From positions 62,001-126,000 of the forward strand of contig JAEEIA010000010.1 in assembly GCA_016281125.1 (NCBI GenBank): a stretch of DNA of 64,000 nt. The letters are read 5' to 3'. Source of the stretch: Oscillospiraceae bacterium. GTDB taxonomy: Bacteria; Bacillota; Clostridia; Oscillospirales; Ruminococcaceae. Positions 44,232-54,287 of the stretch are shown here, piece after piece; position 1 is the first letter of the stretch; each line of letters starts with the position of its first letter. The translations under genes and the position numbers were made by a program. The notes beneath the pieces were generated by a model. It made no database searches, was not told where the DNA came from, and worked only from the letters and a program-made list of their open reading frames with translations.

Positions 44232-44834
44232 TTATAGGCTGCGGACAGCCTCAACAAATGCACGCATTTTCTGCGGATCCTTGCGCCCGTCTGTTTCGGT
44301 GCCGCTGCTGACATCCACAGCATAGGGATGCAGTGCGCCGACCGCTTCCGCGACATTATCCGGCGCCAGGCCGCCCGCGAGGAAATACGGTCTGCCGATG
44401 TCTTTGATCAGCGAGTGGTCAAACGGCTTTCCCGTGCCGGTGCCGGAATCAAGGAGCACAAAGTCTGCCTTGCTCTGCCGCGCACGCTGCACGTCGTCCG
44501 TGCAGGTGATCTTGAACGCCTTGATGACCGGTTTTCCGGTGCGTTCTTTCAGCTGTGCGATATATGCATCGTCCTCGTTTCCGTGCAGCTGAATCACGTC
44601 GAGCATCTCAGCATAGCGGAGAATATGCGCTATCGGCGCGCTGACGAATACGCCGACCTTTTTGGCGCAGCTTTTGCTGTCGGCATGACAGCGAACCAGT
44701 TCACGGAATGTTTCCGGCCCGACTGTGCGCCGGAACCCGTCCGAGAGAATGAACCCGACGTAATCTGCGCCGAGCGCACATGCTGTGATGACGTCCTTTG
44801 GCTGCATCAGCCCGCAGAGCTTGATTTTCGTCAT
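44232..44834 (-). CDS. trpF: Phosphoribosylanthranilate isomerase
   Basis: This 200-residue TIM-barrel enzyme converts phosphoribosylanthranilate to the carboxyphenylamino sugar phosphate. The start KIKLCGLMQPKDV has the catalytic Cys, and VIQLHGNEDDAYI and FLAGGLAPDNVAEA are typical; the closing VDVSSGTETDGRKD fits as well. The start overlaps the trpC stop (ATGA). Confidence 0.95.
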   Translation of the reverse strand: MTKIKLCGLMQPKDVITACALGADYVGFILSDGFRRTVGPETFRELVRCHADSKSCAKKVGVFVSAPIAHILRYAEMLDVIQLHGNEDDAYIAQLKERTGKPVIKAFKITCTDDVQRARQSKADFVLLDSGTGTGKPFDHSLIKDIGRPYFLAGGLAPDNVAEAVGALHPYAVDVSSGTETDGRKDPQKMRAFVEAVRSL

Positions 44835-45619
44835 GCCTGCGTCCCTTTCAGATACCGGAGCATGGACGCCTTGTCGGATGCGCGCATCAGCGTTTCCCCG
44901 ATCAGCACGGCGTCTGCGCCTGCATCTCTGGCCGCCTGAATATCGGCGGGGGTTTTCATGCCGCTTTCCGTGACGAACAGCGTATCGGCCGGTGCGTACT
45001 TCCGCATTGCGGATGCACGGTGCGGATCGACGGAGAAATCATGCAGATTCCGGTTGTTGACGCCGATAATCCTTGCGCCGATCTCTGCTGCCGCTTCAAT
45101 CTCGGCTTCGTCATGCGCTTCGACCAGCGCGGACATGCCGAGCGATACAACGATATTATTGTACTCGAAAAGCTGTGATTTGTCAAGCAGCGCACAGATC
45201 AGCAGCACCGCGGAGGCGCCGAGCAGCTTTGCCTCGTAGATCATGTAGGGATCCACGGTGAAGTCCTTGCGCAGGCAGGGGATTTTCACCGCCGCCGCAA
45301 TCTCCGCGAGATAGCGGTCATCCCCGAGAAAGCGCGTCGGCTCGGTCAGCACGGATATGCAGTCCGCACCGGCTGCTTCGTAGTCCTTTGCGATTTGCAG
45401 ATACGGGAATTCCGGTGCAATCAGTCCCTTGGAGGGCGACGCCTTTTTGCATTCGCAGATGAATGCGATGTCATCTGTCCGGAGCGCGTTCTCAAAGCGA
45501 AAGTCACCCTTCGGGAGCAGCTCTGCATCCCGGCGGACGGAATCAAGAGAGCGGTACTGCTTTGCCTTTTCGGTGCGCTCCTTTGCAGCGGCCGCCAGTG
45601 TTTCCAGGATCGTTTCCAT
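44831..45619 (-). CDS. trpC: Indole-3-glycerol phosphate synthase
   Basis: This 262-residue TIM-barrel enzyme closes the indole ring. The signature ICECKKASPSKGLI, LTEPTRFLG, LRKDFTVDPYMIYEA and GVNNRNLHDF are present. ATG 45619 has GGTGAG close upstream. A GTG at 45628 overlaps the trpGD stop (GTGA) and is an alternative three codons longer. Confidence 0.95.
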   Translation of the reverse strand: METILETLAAAAKERTEKAKQYRSLDSVRRDAELLPKGDFRFENALRTDDIAFICECKKASPSKGLIAPEFPYLQIAKDYEAAGADCISVLTEPTRFLGDDRYLAEIAAAVKIPCLRKDFTVDPYMIYEAKLLGASAVLLICALLDKSQLFEYNNIVVSLGMSALVEAHDEAEIEAAAEIGARIIGVNNRNLHDFSVDPHRASAMRKYAPADTLFVTESGMKTPADIQAARDAGADAVLIGETLMRASDKASMLRYLKGTQA

Positions 45620-45624
45620 GCTGC

Positions 45625-47316
45625 TCACCGGTTGGAGGCTGCGATGAAGGTTTCCAGCTGTGCTGCCGCCTTGCCGCTGTCAATCAGCTCTGCTGCGAGC
45701 TGCACGCCCTCTGCGATGCTTGATGCCCGTTCTGCCAGATACAGCGCAGCACCGGCATTGATCAGGACGGCATTGCGCTTTGCGCCGCGCTCCTCACCGC
45801 TGAGAATGGCACGGGTGATTGCAGCATTTTCCTCCGGCGTGCCGCCGCGCAGGTCATCCTTGCCGCAGCGCGGGAGGCCGAAGTCCTCCGGCGAAATCGT
45901 GTAGGTCTTGGTCGATTCAATGTCAAATTCGCAGACCAGCGTTTCCGAGCTCATGGAGATTTCGTCGAGCTTGTCAAGGCCGTAAACGACCATGCCGCGC
46001 TTGACGCCGAGCCGCTGGAGCACCTCTGCAATCGGATTGACGAGCGATGCGTCATACACGCCGATCAGGGTGCGGCGGGCATTGGCGGGGTTCGTCAGCG
46101 GGCCGAGAATATTGAACACAGTGCGGACGCCCAGCTCCTTGCGGATCGAGCCGACATATTTCATGGAGGTGTGGTAGAGCTGTGCGAACAGGAAGCACAT
46201 GCCTGCTTCATTGAGCATCTGCACGGCCTTTTCCGGATCCTGCTTGATGTTGACGCCGAGCGCCTCCAGGCAGTCCGCAGTGCCGCACTTCGAGGATGCC
46301 GCACGGTTGCCGTGCTTTGCGACCTTTGCGCCGCCTGCCGCCGCGACGAGCGCGGAGGTCGTGGAGATGTTGAAGCTGTCGGAGTGGTCGCCGCCCGTGC
46401 CGACAATTTCCAGCACGTCGAAGTCATGCTCCACATGCAGCGCGTGCTCGCGCATGGCCGCTGCACAGCCGGTGATCTCGTCAATGGTTTCGGCCTTTGT
46501 GCTCTTGGTGGAGAGCGCCGCAAGGAATGCGGCATTCTGCGTCGGGGTGGTTTCGCCGTTCATGATTTCGTTCATGACGGTGTATGCCTCTGCATAGGTC
46601 AGGTCCTGCTTATCAACGATTTTCTTGATTGCCTCTGCGATCATTTTCGGTTCCTCCATGCGGACTGTATCCGCTGTTTTATTTTCATCATGCTTCTGTG
46701 CGGGTGCTTCTGTGATTTCGGGCTGCGCGGTTCTTCTGACAGGCTCCGGCGTATCCTGCAAAAAGTTCAGGAGCATCTGTCTGCCCTCCGGCGTCAGGAT
46801 GGATTCCGGATGGAATTGCAGTCCGTAAACCGGATACTCTTTATGCTGCACGGCCATGACCTCGCCGTCGTCGGTTTTTGCGGTGATGCGCAGGCAGTCC
46901 GGCAGCGTTGCGGGATCCGCCGCAAGCGAGTGGTATCTTGCAACCGTGATGCGCTCCGGCAGACCGCGGAACATTCTGCTGTCCTGTGCGGCGGTGACGG
47001 TTGACTGCTTGCCGTGCATCAGCTGCTTTGCGTGGACGATCACTGCGCCGTATGCCGCGCAGATTGCCTGATGCCCGAGGCAGACGCCGAGGATCGGGAT
47101 TTTTCCGCCGAGCTTCTTCACGGTTTCAATGATGATGCCTGCATCCTCCGGACGGCCGGGGCCGGGGGAGAGGATGATGTGCGAGGGGTTCAGCGCCGCG
47201 ACCTCGTCAACGGTCATGGCGTCATTGCGGATGACCTTGATGTCCGGCGTGAGCTCGCCGAGCATCTGATAAAGGTTATAAGAAAAGCTGTCGTAGTTAT
47301 CAATCAATAAAAGCAT
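45625..47316 (-). CDS. trpGD: Fused anthranilate synthase glutaminase / anthranilate phosphoribosyltransferase
   Basis: This 563-residue fusion carries two activities. Residues 1-190 are a class I glutaminase (Cys79 in GVCLGHQ, His in QFHPESILT) that feeds ammonia to TrpE. A charged linker follows, about 192-225. Residues 225-563 are TrpD, with [17 protein letters not shown] and KHGNRAASS for PRPP binding. The fusion is unbroken in one frame. Such fusions are known, for example in enteric bacteria, but separate genes are also common in Firmicutes. It overlaps trpE by 17 bp, and GGAGGAG precedes ATG 47316. Confidence 0.95.
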   Translation of the reverse strand: MLLLIDNYDSFSYNLYQMLGELTPDIKVIRNDAMTVDEVAALNPSHIILSPGPGRPEDAGIIIETVKKLGGKIPILGVCLGHQAICAAYGAVIVHAKQLMHGKQSTVTAAQDSRMFRGLPERITVARYHSLAADPATLPDCLRITAKTDDGEVMAVQHKEYPVYGLQFHPESILTPEGRQMLLNFLQDTPEPVRRTAQPEITEAPAQKHDENKTADTVRMEEPKMIAEAIKKIVDKQDLTYAEAYTVMNEIMNGETTPTQNAAFLAALSTKSTKAETIDEITGCAAAMREHALHVEHDFDVLEIVGTGGDHSDSFNISTTSALVAAAGGAKVAKHGNRAASSKCGTADCLEALGVNIKQDPEKAVQMLNEAGMCFLFAQLYHTSMKYVGSIRKELGVRTVFNILGPLTNPANARRTLIGVYDASLVNPIAEVLQRLGVKRGMVVYGLDKLDEISMSSETLVCEFDIESTKTYTISPEDFGLPRCGKDDLRGGTPEENAAITRAILSGEERGAKRNAVLINAGAALYLAERASSIAEGVQLAAELIDSGKAAAQLETFIAASNR

Positions 47317-48778
47317 CGTCGGGCTCCTCCGCTTCCTTCAGCGCACGGATGACCGCCGCTGCCTTGTTCAGACATTCCTGATATTCGTTTTCCGGAACGG
47401 AATCCGCGACGATTCCCGCGCCGCTCCGGACATAGACCGTATTGTCCTTTCTGTATGCAAGGCGGATAGCAATGCAGGTGTCAAGATCGCCCTGGAACGA
47501 GAGATACCCGACTGCACCGCCGTAAATGCCGCGCTTTGCGCCCTCCAGCTGACCGATCAGCTGGCAGGCACGGATTTTCGGTGCGCCGGAGAGCGTTCCG
47601 GCGGGGAGCACTGCCGCGACGGCATCGAGCGCGTCGCAGTCATCCCGGATTTCACCGCGGACGGCCGAGCCGATATGCATGACGTGCGAATACCGTTCGA
47701 TTGTGCGGAGCCGTTCGACCTCCACCGTGCCGAATTTGCTGATTCTGCCGAGGTCGTTCCGGCCGAGATCAACGAGCATGTTGTGCTCTGCAAGCTCCTT
47801 TTCATCCCGGAGCAGGTCGGCCTCCAGCGCCTGATCTTCGGCCTCTGTCCGGCCGCGCGGTCTGGTGCCGGCAAGCGGGAACGTATGCAGCACGCCGTTT
47901 TCCAGCTTGACGAGCGTTTCCGGAGAGGCGCCTGCAATCTCCACATCCGTGCCGGAGAAATAGAACATATACGGCGACGGATTGATTGTCCGGAGCATCC
48001 GGTAGGTGTTCAGCAGCGAGCCCTCAAACGGTGCGCTGAACCGGTTGGAGAGCACAATCTGGAAAATATCGCCCTCCGTGATATAATGCTTTGCCTGTTC
48101 GACCATGTCGCAGTAGGCGTCCTTCTCAAAGAGCGGCGTCATTTCGCCGGTCATGCGGCTGACGGGCTCTTCCGCGGGCTTTCCGGTGCGGAGGAGATCC
48201 GCCATCTGCTTAAGCGCCATTTCCGCGCGGCGGTATTCGGTTTCCGGCTCGTCAAGGCGGATGTTTGCAATCAGAATAATCTTCTGCCGGAAGTGGTCGA
48301 ATGCGATGACCTTGTCAAAGAGCATGAGATCCATGTCATTGAAATGCGCGTCATCCGATGCGGCGGTGCGGGTGGAAGGCTCCTGATAGCCGAGGTAGTC
48401 ATAGGAGAAGTATCCGACCAGGCCGCCCGTGAACGGCGGCAGACCGGCGATCCGCGGGCTGCGGTATTTTGCGAGCAGCTGCCGCAGATACTGCGCGGGA
48501 TCCTCCGTTTCCAGTTCCAGATCCCCGAGCTTTAAGTGCCCGTTCCGGCAGGAGATGCCGAGCTTCGGATCATAGCCGAGGAAGGTGTAGCGTCCGCGGT
48601 GATCGGGGCCGGAGATGGATTCCAGCAGGTAGGTGTGGGCGGAGATGTGTCTGAGGATCCGCAGCACCAGCATGGGTGTCAGCGAATCTGCATGCAGCTC
48701 GCAGCTGACGGGCAGTACACGGTAATCCGTTTCCGCAGCGTAGCGTTTTGCCTCCTCCGGTGTGATGGACAGTTTCAT
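47300..48778 (-). CDS. trpE: Anthranilate synthase component I
   Basis: This 492-residue chorismate-using enzyme makes anthranilate with TrpG. The chorismate-binding region has [36 protein letters not shown] and [15 protein letters not shown]. An N-terminal tryptophan-binding (feedback) region is present, with [13 protein letters not shown] use ATG 48778 (GGAGG 6 nt upstream). It is the first gene of the operon, behind a T-box leader. Confidence 0.96.
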   Translation of the reverse strand: MKLSITPEEAKRYAAETDYRVLPVSCELHADSLTPMLVLRILRHISAHTYLLESISGPDHRGRYTFLGYDPKLGISCRNGHLKLGDLELETEDPAQYLRQLLAKYRSPRIAGLPPFTGGLVGYFSYDYLGYQEPSTRTAASDDAHFNDMDLMLFDKVIAFDHFRQKIILIANIRLDEPETEYRRAEMALKQMADLLRTGKPAEEPVSRMTGEMTPLFEKDAYCDMVEQAKHYITEGDIFQIVLSNRFSAPFEGSLLNTYRMLRTINPSPYMFYFSGTDVEIAGASPETLVKLENGVLHTFPLAGTRPRGRTEAEDQALEADLLRDEKELAEHNMLVDLGRNDLGRISKFGTVEVERLRTIERYSHVMHIGSAVRGEIRDDCDALDAVAAVLPAGTLSGAPKIRACQLIGQLEGAKRGIYGGAVGYLSFQGDLDTCIAIRLAYRKDNTVYVRSGAGIVADSVPENEYQECLNKAAAVIRALKEAEEPDDAFID

Positions 48779-48803
48779 ATGCATCCTCCGTTTCCGGACG
48801 GGC

Positions 48804-49100
48804 AAATAAAAAAGCCCGTCCCTGAACTTTGTTGTTCAAGGACGAGCTGATATATCTTTCATGCTCGCGGTGCCACCTTGATTCATCTGCGCTTCGGTTC
48901 AAAGCGCGGATGCACTTTTGCGGGATACCAGCATACCCCTGACAACTGACGTATGTCTGCACGTCGCAGTTTTACCGGCTGCTGCCGACTGCGCCCTCAG
49001 CGGGCCATTTGCGAAACTGGTTCCCGTCCGGCTCTCAGCCTCCCGGACTCTCTGTGGGGTCATATCACGCTTTATCTCCGCTTCAACGGTTTGATTGTTG
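48804..49100 (-). promoter_or_regulatory. T-box leader (tRNA-Trp sensing) of the trp operon
   Basis: On the - strand the leader contains Stem I text with GGCTGAGAGCC, a candidate Trp specifier codon TGG at 49005-49007, and the T-box core AAGGTGGCACCGCGAGC near 48863-48879. The variable base in TGGC is C, which would pair with the G discriminator of tRNA-Trp. An intrinsic terminator follows, GTCCTTGAAC/GTTCAGGGAC with a run of Ts (about 48804-48844). Uncharged tRNA-Trp should stabilise the antiterminator and switch on the operon. Confidence 0.9.
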
Positions 49101-49105
49101 CATTA

Positions 49106-49134
49106 AGCATACCGCATTTTCGGAAATTTGTCAA
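49106..49134 (-). promoter_or_regulatory. Promoter of the trp operon
   Basis: On the - strand: -35 TTGACA (49129-49134), 17-bp spacer, -10 TATGCT (49106-49111). Transcription would start near 49100. Confidence 0.8.
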
Positions 49135-49295
49135 GTGCTTTTCAATAAATTCTTATGTTTTAACAATAAAGTTTTTCTGACGCTTGGAAATGCTTTCCTT
49201 AATTCTGTCGTAATATCCGGCGTTTTTTGTCTGGAATCGACAAAATCTGCGGTTGAATTTCAGCAATTTACCGCTTTCCAACTGCCTGCGGAATG

Positions 49296-49304
49296 TGCTA
49301 TAAT
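49296..49304 (+). promoter_or_regulatory. Extended -10 promoter of the transglutaminase-dockerin gene
   Basis: TG-C-TATAAT (49296-49304) is an extended -10 element; a weak -35-like TTCCAA lies 17 bp before it (49276-49281). Confidence 0.7.
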
Positions 49305-49377
49305 AAAGCTGTGGATGCCGGGCATCCTGAGAGGAAGGAAAGAAAACGTATTATACACTTTCACGGAGGTGTTCAGA

Positions 49378-51360
49378 ATGAAACGATGTATCAGCAGACT
49401 GGCGGCCGGGATGCTGTCCGCCGTGATGCTCTTTGCGGCATTGCCCGCGGATGCCGTATCTGCGGAAACCACGGCGGAGGCGACCTTTCGCCGCGTGCTC
49501 CGGCAGGCGTGGCCGATGTACAAGGAGCGTCTTAACATATCCTCGCTGCGGCTGACCTTTGACCAGGTCGCGGATATTTACTACGATACGCTGTATACGG
49601 ACTCGGACTGGTTCTATGTGGACTCCAGCTTCTCCTATGTGCTGGATGCGCAGAAAAGAGTTTCGACCATTGTTGTGAAGTATGCATACGACACGGACAA
49701 GATCCCTGCGATGATTGATAATTTCAACGCGGAGGTTGACCGCCTGACCGGGCTGGTGAATCCGGAATGGACGGATGCGGAGAAGATTCTGTTCCTGCAC
49801 GATCATCTCGGCGAGGTCTGCGAGTATGATCTGACCTATGAAAAGAATGATGCCTATGCGGCGCTGCTCGGTGGCACGGCGGTCTGTCAGGGCTATGCAC
49901 TGGCGATGAACGTGCTCTGCCGAGAGCTGGGAATCCCGTGCTGCGCGGTCACGAGCGATAAGCTGAACCACATGTGGAATGCCGTGAAGATTGACGGGCA
50001 CTGGTATCATGTGGATGCGACCTTTGACGATTCCGCGCCGGATATGCTCGGGCATATCACGCACAGGTATCTGCTGTGCAGCGATGCCTACATGATGGCG
50101 GACAGTATGCACAGCGCAACAGACTGGAATTTCATTTCAGATGACGGTGCGGTTGTCTGCGATTCCGATGCGTATGAAAATGCGTTCTGGTGCGGTGCGA
50201 TTGACACCTGTGAACCCTTGCCGGAGGGCGGCTGGCTCTTCTCGGTTGCGGCGGATCCTGCAAAGGTGCGGTTCGTTTCGGATATTGTTTCGGACATTAC
50301 CGTGGCAACGCCGGACGTTTCCGAAATAATCAGCATCGTGCGCGCGGCATGGCCGACGGAAACCGGATCCTATTACACGACCTGTTATGTGATGAGCGAT
50401 TACTATAACGGGAAGATTTATTACAGCACGGCCGAGCGGATCATGGCGATGCCGCTTGCGGGCGGGGAGGCGGAAACGGTTTATACGCTTTCGGCTTCTG
50501 AGCAGGCATACGGCAGAATTTACGGCTTCAAAATCGACGAAAACGGTCTGCTGACCTATCAGGTCATGCCGCTGCCGGCTTTCCGCGACGCGGATCATTA
50601 CGAGAGCGAGGCGGAATTCCATACGCTCCAGCTGCCGCAGCAGTCTGAGCCGGTCACGACGACCGCGCCGCCGGAAACAACGGTGCTCTATACCACAACG
50701 ACACCGATCATCTATTCCGACGGGCCGTTTACGGTCACGACGCTGCCGCCTCCGACCGCGCCGCCCGTTACGACCACGACTGCGCGGATCCTGACGGATG
50801 CGCCGCCTGTTGTTACGACACTGCCGCCGGTTACAACAACCCGGACGGAAACGACCGCAGCGGTCACCACCCCGGTCATTCCTCCTAACGGGCCGTCTGT
50901 GACAACGCTGCCGGTGACCACAACCGCAAAGACTACGACGACAAAGACTGCGACCACAACGAAAGCAGTCACCACGACGAAGGCTGCGACCACGACAAAG
51001 CCGGTCACCACAACGAAGGCTGCGACCACGACAAAGCCGGTCACCACGACCGTCAGGACGACGACCGCAGCGGTTCCGACGACAGCCGCTGTCACGGCGA
51101 CGGCGCCGGTCACAACCGCGTCGGAAACCGTCACGACAATCCGCCAGCTCACAATCACCAGGCGCGGTGACCTCAACCTGGATAACGCCGTTGATGTGTC
51201 CGATGCCGTTATGCTCGCGCGCCTGCTGGTGGAGGACAAAAATCTGAAGCTGTCGGATCAGGGCATGATGAATGCCCACTGTACCGCTGACGATGAAATC
51301 ACCGGCGACGATCTGGTATGGATTCTGAGAGTCATCGCCCGCATCATTGCCGGCGACTGA
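49378..51360 (+). CDS. Secreted transglutaminase-like protein with C-terminal dockerin
   Basis: This 660-residue protein starts at ATG 49378 (GGAGG upstream). A signal peptide covers about residues 1-29. A transglutaminase/protease-like domain has the triad Cys170 (AVCQGYALAMN), His198 (NHMWNAV) and Asp213 (HVDATFDD). A region that may be a beta propeller or sheet follows. A Pro/Thr-rich linker runs from about 425 to 590. It ends in a type I dockerin with two calcium loops, RGDLNLDNAVDVSDA and CTADDEITGDDLV. It should be exported and displayed on a cohesin scaffold. Bacterial members are often peptidases or cross-linkers; which one applies here is unknown. Confidence 0.87.
   Translation: MKRCISRLAAGMLSAVMLFAALPADAVSAETTAEATFRRVLRQAWPMYKERLNISSLRLTFDQVADIYYDTLYTDSDWFYVDSSFSYVLDAQKRVSTIVVKYAYDTDKIPAMIDNFNAEVDRLTGLVNPEWTDAEKILFLHDHLGEVCEYDLTYEKNDAYAALLGGTAVCQGYALAMNVLCRELGIPCCAVTSDKLNHMWNAVKIDGHWYHVDATFDDSAPDMLGHITHRYLLCSDAYMMADSMHSATDWNFISDDGAVVCDSDAYENAFWCGAIDTCEPLPEGGWLFSVAADPAKVRFVSDIVSDITVATPDVSEIISIVRAAWPTETGSYYTTCYVMSDYYNGKIYYSTAERIMAMPLAGGEAETVYTLSASEQAYGRIYGFKIDENGLLTYQVMPLPAFRDADHYESEAEFHTLQLPQQSEPVTTTAPPETTVLYTTTTPIIYSDGPFTVTTLPPPTAPPVTTTTARILTDAPPVVTTLPPVTTTRTETTAAVTTPVIPPNGPSVTTLPVTTTAKTTTTKTATTTKAVTTTKAATTTKPVTTTKAATTTKPVTTTVRTTTAAVPTTAAVTATAPVTTASETVTTIRQLTITRRGDLNLDNAVDVSDAVMLARLLVEDKNLKLSDQGMMNAHCTADDEITGDDLVWILRVIARIIAGD
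50971..51042 (+). repeat. 36-bp tandem repeat in the Thr-rich linker
   Basis: Two nearly identical 36-bp units encode TTTKAATTTKPV, within a longer Thr/Lys-rich linker of weaker repeats. Confidence 0.8.
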
Positions 51361-51431
51361 CGGATTTAGGCACTGGCAGTCAGATGTCCAAAAACCGGAC
51401 AAAACAGTCCGGCTGCCCGAATTTCAGACAC

Positions 51432-51467
51432 AAGCCCGCGGATGCCCGTTGCATCCGCGGGCTTTTT
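51432..51467 (+). terminator. Terminator after the transglutaminase-dockerin gene
   Basis: AAGCCCGCGGATGC pairs with GCATCCGCGGGCTT around CCGTT and is followed by a T-run (GGGCTTTTTG). Confidence 0.9.
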
Positions 51468-51507
51468 GCGCTATCATAAATACAGAAACACGAAAGGAGT
51501 GAGCAAT

Positions 51508-52113
51508 ATGCGTACAGTGCGTTCCGTTCTGCCGATGCAGACAGCCAAGACAGGCTATGCCGTGATTTCGGTGATTCTCGGGATGCTCGGCGTGTTCCTG
51601 ATCTGCAAGCCGGAGGTGAGCACGGCGGCGGCCGGGACGGCGGCAGGCATTCTGCTGGTCGTGTTCGGCTGCATCAAGCTGGTCGGCTATTTCTCAAAGG
51701 ATCTGTACCGGCTGGCGTTCCAGTTTGATCTGGCGTGCGGACTGCTGCTGCTGATTCTCGGCGCCGTGCTGCTGACAAAGCCGCAGGATCTGATGCGCTT
51801 TCTGTGCGCTGTGACCGGCTTTTACGTCACGGCGGACGGCCTGATGAAGATTCAGACCGCACACGACGCGCGGCGCTTCGGGCTCCGCAGCTGGTGGGCG
51901 ATTCTGCTGACAGCGGTGCTGACGGCAGGCGCGGGCATTCTTCTGCTGGTGCGTCCGTCACAGAGCGCCCGGCTGCTGACACAGCTGCTCGGCTGTGTGC
52001 TCTGCGCAGAGGGCTTGCTCAATCTGCTGACCGTCCTGATGACGGTGAAGATCGTCCGGAACCAGAAGCCGGATATGATCGAGGTACAATTTGAGGAGGC
52101 GAACAAACAATGA
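51508..52113 (+). CDS. DUF308 / HdeD-like membrane protein
   Basis: This 201-residue protein has about six membrane segments in three pairs (for example GYAVISVILGMLGVFLI), typical of the DUF308 (HdeD) family. AAAGGAG lies 8 nt before ATG 51508. Its stop overlaps the transporter start by four bases (ATGA), so the two are coupled. In enterics HdeD is linked to acid stress; in Firmicutes the role is unknown. Confidence 0.85.
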   Translation: MRTVRSVLPMQTAKTGYAVISVILGMLGVFLICKPEVSTAAAGTAAGILLVVFGCIKLVGYFSKDLYRLAFQFDLACGLLLLILGAVLLTKPQDLMRFLCAVTGFYVTADGLMKIQTAHDARRFGLRSWWAILLTAVLTAGAGILLLVRPSQSARLLTQLLGCVLCAEGLLNLLTVLMTVKIVRNQKPDMIEVQFEEANKQ

Positions 52114-54218
52114 TCCGGTTCGGAGAATGGATCACTAAGCACCGACTGTTCGTGCTGATTGCGGCGGTGCTGCTGCTGATTCCGTCAGCGGTCGGTTATC
52201 TGCATACAAGAGTCAATTACGATATCCTGTCGTACCTGCCGGATGACATCAACACGATGCAGGGGCAGGAGATTCTGAAAGAAAACTTCGGCAAGGGCGG
52301 CTTTTCGTTCGTGATTACGGAGGGAATGCAGCCGCGGGAGGTGCAGCAGACGGCGGAGCAGCTGAAAACAATCAGCCATGTCGCGGATGTGGTCTGCTAC
52401 GAATCGCTGACGGATCTGCGCGTGCCGAAGGAGGTGCTCCCGCAGAAGCTGCGCGAGGCGTTCAACCGGGACAACACAGAGGTCATGGCCGTCTTTTTCG
52501 ATGACACGACCTCTGCGGACGGCACGCTCGCAGCAATCGACGAGATGCGCAGCACGGTTTCGGAAAACTGCTATATCAGCGGCATGTCTGCGGTCACGGC
52601 GGATATGAAGCACCTGACGGAGCGCGAATCGGTGATCTACGCAGTCATCGCGGTGATTCTGACGAGCATCGTTCTGCTGGTGACGATGGATTCGTTCCTG
52701 ATTCCGCTGTTCTTCATGCTGAGCATCGGTTTTGCGGTGGTGTGGAACCTCGGCAGCAATTTCATGCTCGGTGAGATTTCGTTTATCACGCAGGCGCTGG
52801 CGATGGTACTCCAGCTCGGCGTGACGATGGACTATTCCATCTTCCTGTGGCACAGCTACAAGGAGATGCAGCAGCAGTATCCGGATGACCGGAACGCTGC
52901 AATGGCGCATGCGATTTCGATGACGGTCGGCTCGGTCGTGAGCAGTTCGCTGACGACGGTCGCAGGCTTTCTGGCCATGTGCTTCATGAGCTTCACGCTC
53001 GGTCTGGATCTCGGCATTGTCATGGCAAAGGGCGTCATCTGCGGCGTCATTTCCTGCGTGACGGTTCTGCCGGCGATGATTCTGCTCTTTGACGGCGCAA
53101 TCCGCAAAACGGCGCATAAAGCACTGCTGCCGGAATTCCGCAGGATACCGGAGTTCATCATGCAGCATGCATTCGGCTTTCTGACGGCAGCAGTCGTGCT
53201 GCTGATTCCCGCGCTGTTCGGCTACCGGAATTACGGCGTGTATTACAACCTCGACAGCACGCTCCCGCCGGAGCTCGCAAGCGTGGTCGCCAATACAAAG
53301 CTGTCGGAGGAATATGACATGAACAGCACGCATCTGCTGCTGACAGATGCATCTATGAACGCAGCGGATGCCGCACGGATGACCGCGCAGATCGAGCAGA
53401 CAGAGGGCGTACAGTTCGTGCTTGGACTGCCCTCGCTGACCGGGGCGGCGGTTCCGGAGGAGATTGTTCCGCAGGAGATGCAGGACGTGTTCCGGCAGGG
53501 TGACTGGCAGCTCATGCTGATCGGCTCGGAATACAAGGTCGCAACGGACGCGGTCGGCCGGCAGATCGAAACGCTGAACGGCATCGTGCAGTCCTATGAC
53601 AAAAGCGCGCTGCTGATCGGAGAAGCGCCTGCGACCAAGGATCTGATTGAGATTACAGCGCGGGATTTCAAAATCGTCAGCATTCTATCCATCGCGGTGA
53701 TCTTCTTCATTATCGCGCTGAATTTCCGTTCCGTTTCCCTGCCGGTGATCCTCGTTTCGGTCATCGAGCTGGCAATTATGATCAATCTTGGCATCGCATA
53801 TTTCACGGGTACGCAGCTGCCGTTTATCGCATCGGTCGTCATCGGTACGATTCAGCTGGGTGCAACGGTCGATTACGCAATCCTGATGACAACGCGTTAC
53901 CGGACGGAGCGCAGCAGCGGCAGGGAGAAACAGGAGGCGGTCGGCATCGCGCTGCAAACCTCGGTGCAGTCGGTCGTGACCTCGGCGCTGGGCTTTTTCG
54001 CGGCGACGGTCGGCGTCGGCGTGTACTCGGAGATCGGCATGATCTCGTCGCTGTGCATGCTGCTGGCGCGCGGCGCACTGATTTCCATGGCGGTTGTCAT
54101 CGCGGTGCTGCCGTCGATGCTCCTGGCCTTTGACCGGGTGATCTGCAAAACCAGTGCGGGATTCACCGCAGCACAGGAACGCAGGCGGATCTTCCGGCGG
54201 CGTCATGCACAGGCATAA
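52110..54218 (+). CDS. MMPL/RND-superfamily membrane transporter
   Basis: This 702-residue protein has two halves, each with one early helix, an outer domain and five clustered helices, so about 12 helices in all. Segments such as NYDILSYLPDDINTMQGQ and LQLGVTMDYSIFLWHSY, and its partner IQLGATVDYAILMTTRY, are typical of MMPL-type exporters; the Asp in each VDY/MDY is probably part of the proton path. The coupling to a heptad-repeat protein downstream resembles known Firmicutes operons that move lipids or other envelope material. The cargo is not known. Confidence 0.9.
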   Translation: MIRFGEWITKHRLFVLIAAVLLLIPSAVGYLHTRVNYDILSYLPDDINTMQGQEILKENFGKGGFSFVITEGMQPREVQQTAEQLKTISHVADVVCYESLTDLRVPKEVLPQKLREAFNRDNTEVMAVFFDDTTSADGTLAAIDEMRSTVSENCYISGMSAVTADMKHLTERESVIYAVIAVILTSIVLLVTMDSFLIPLFFMLSIGFAVVWNLGSNFMLGEISFITQALAMVLQLGVTMDYSIFLWHSYKEMQQQYPDDRNAAMAHAISMTVGSVVSSSLTTVAGFLAMCFMSFTLGLDLGIVMAKGVICGVISCVTVLPAMILLFDGAIRKTAHKALLPEFRRIPEFIMQHAFGFLTAAVVLLIPALFGYRNYGVYYNLDSTLPPELASVVANTKLSEEYDMNSTHLLLTDASMNAADAARMTAQIEQTEGVQFVLGLPSLTGAAVPEEIVPQEMQDVFRQGDWQLMLIGSEYKVATDAVGRQIETLNGIVQSYDKSALLIGEAPATKDLIEITARDFKIVSILSIAVIFFIIALNFRSVSLPVILVSVIELAIMINLGIAYFTGTQLPFIASVVIGTIQLGATVDYAILMTTRYRTERSSGREKQEAVGIALQTSVQSVVTSALGFFAATVGVGVYSEIGMISSLCMLLARGALISMAVVIAVLPSMLLAFDRVICKTSAGFTAAQERRRIFRRRHAQA

Positions 54219-54287
54219 GGCGTCTGATACCGCATACACTGCGCCCGTCTGAGCGCATTCCATATCATCGAACAGGAGGCAATTCTG

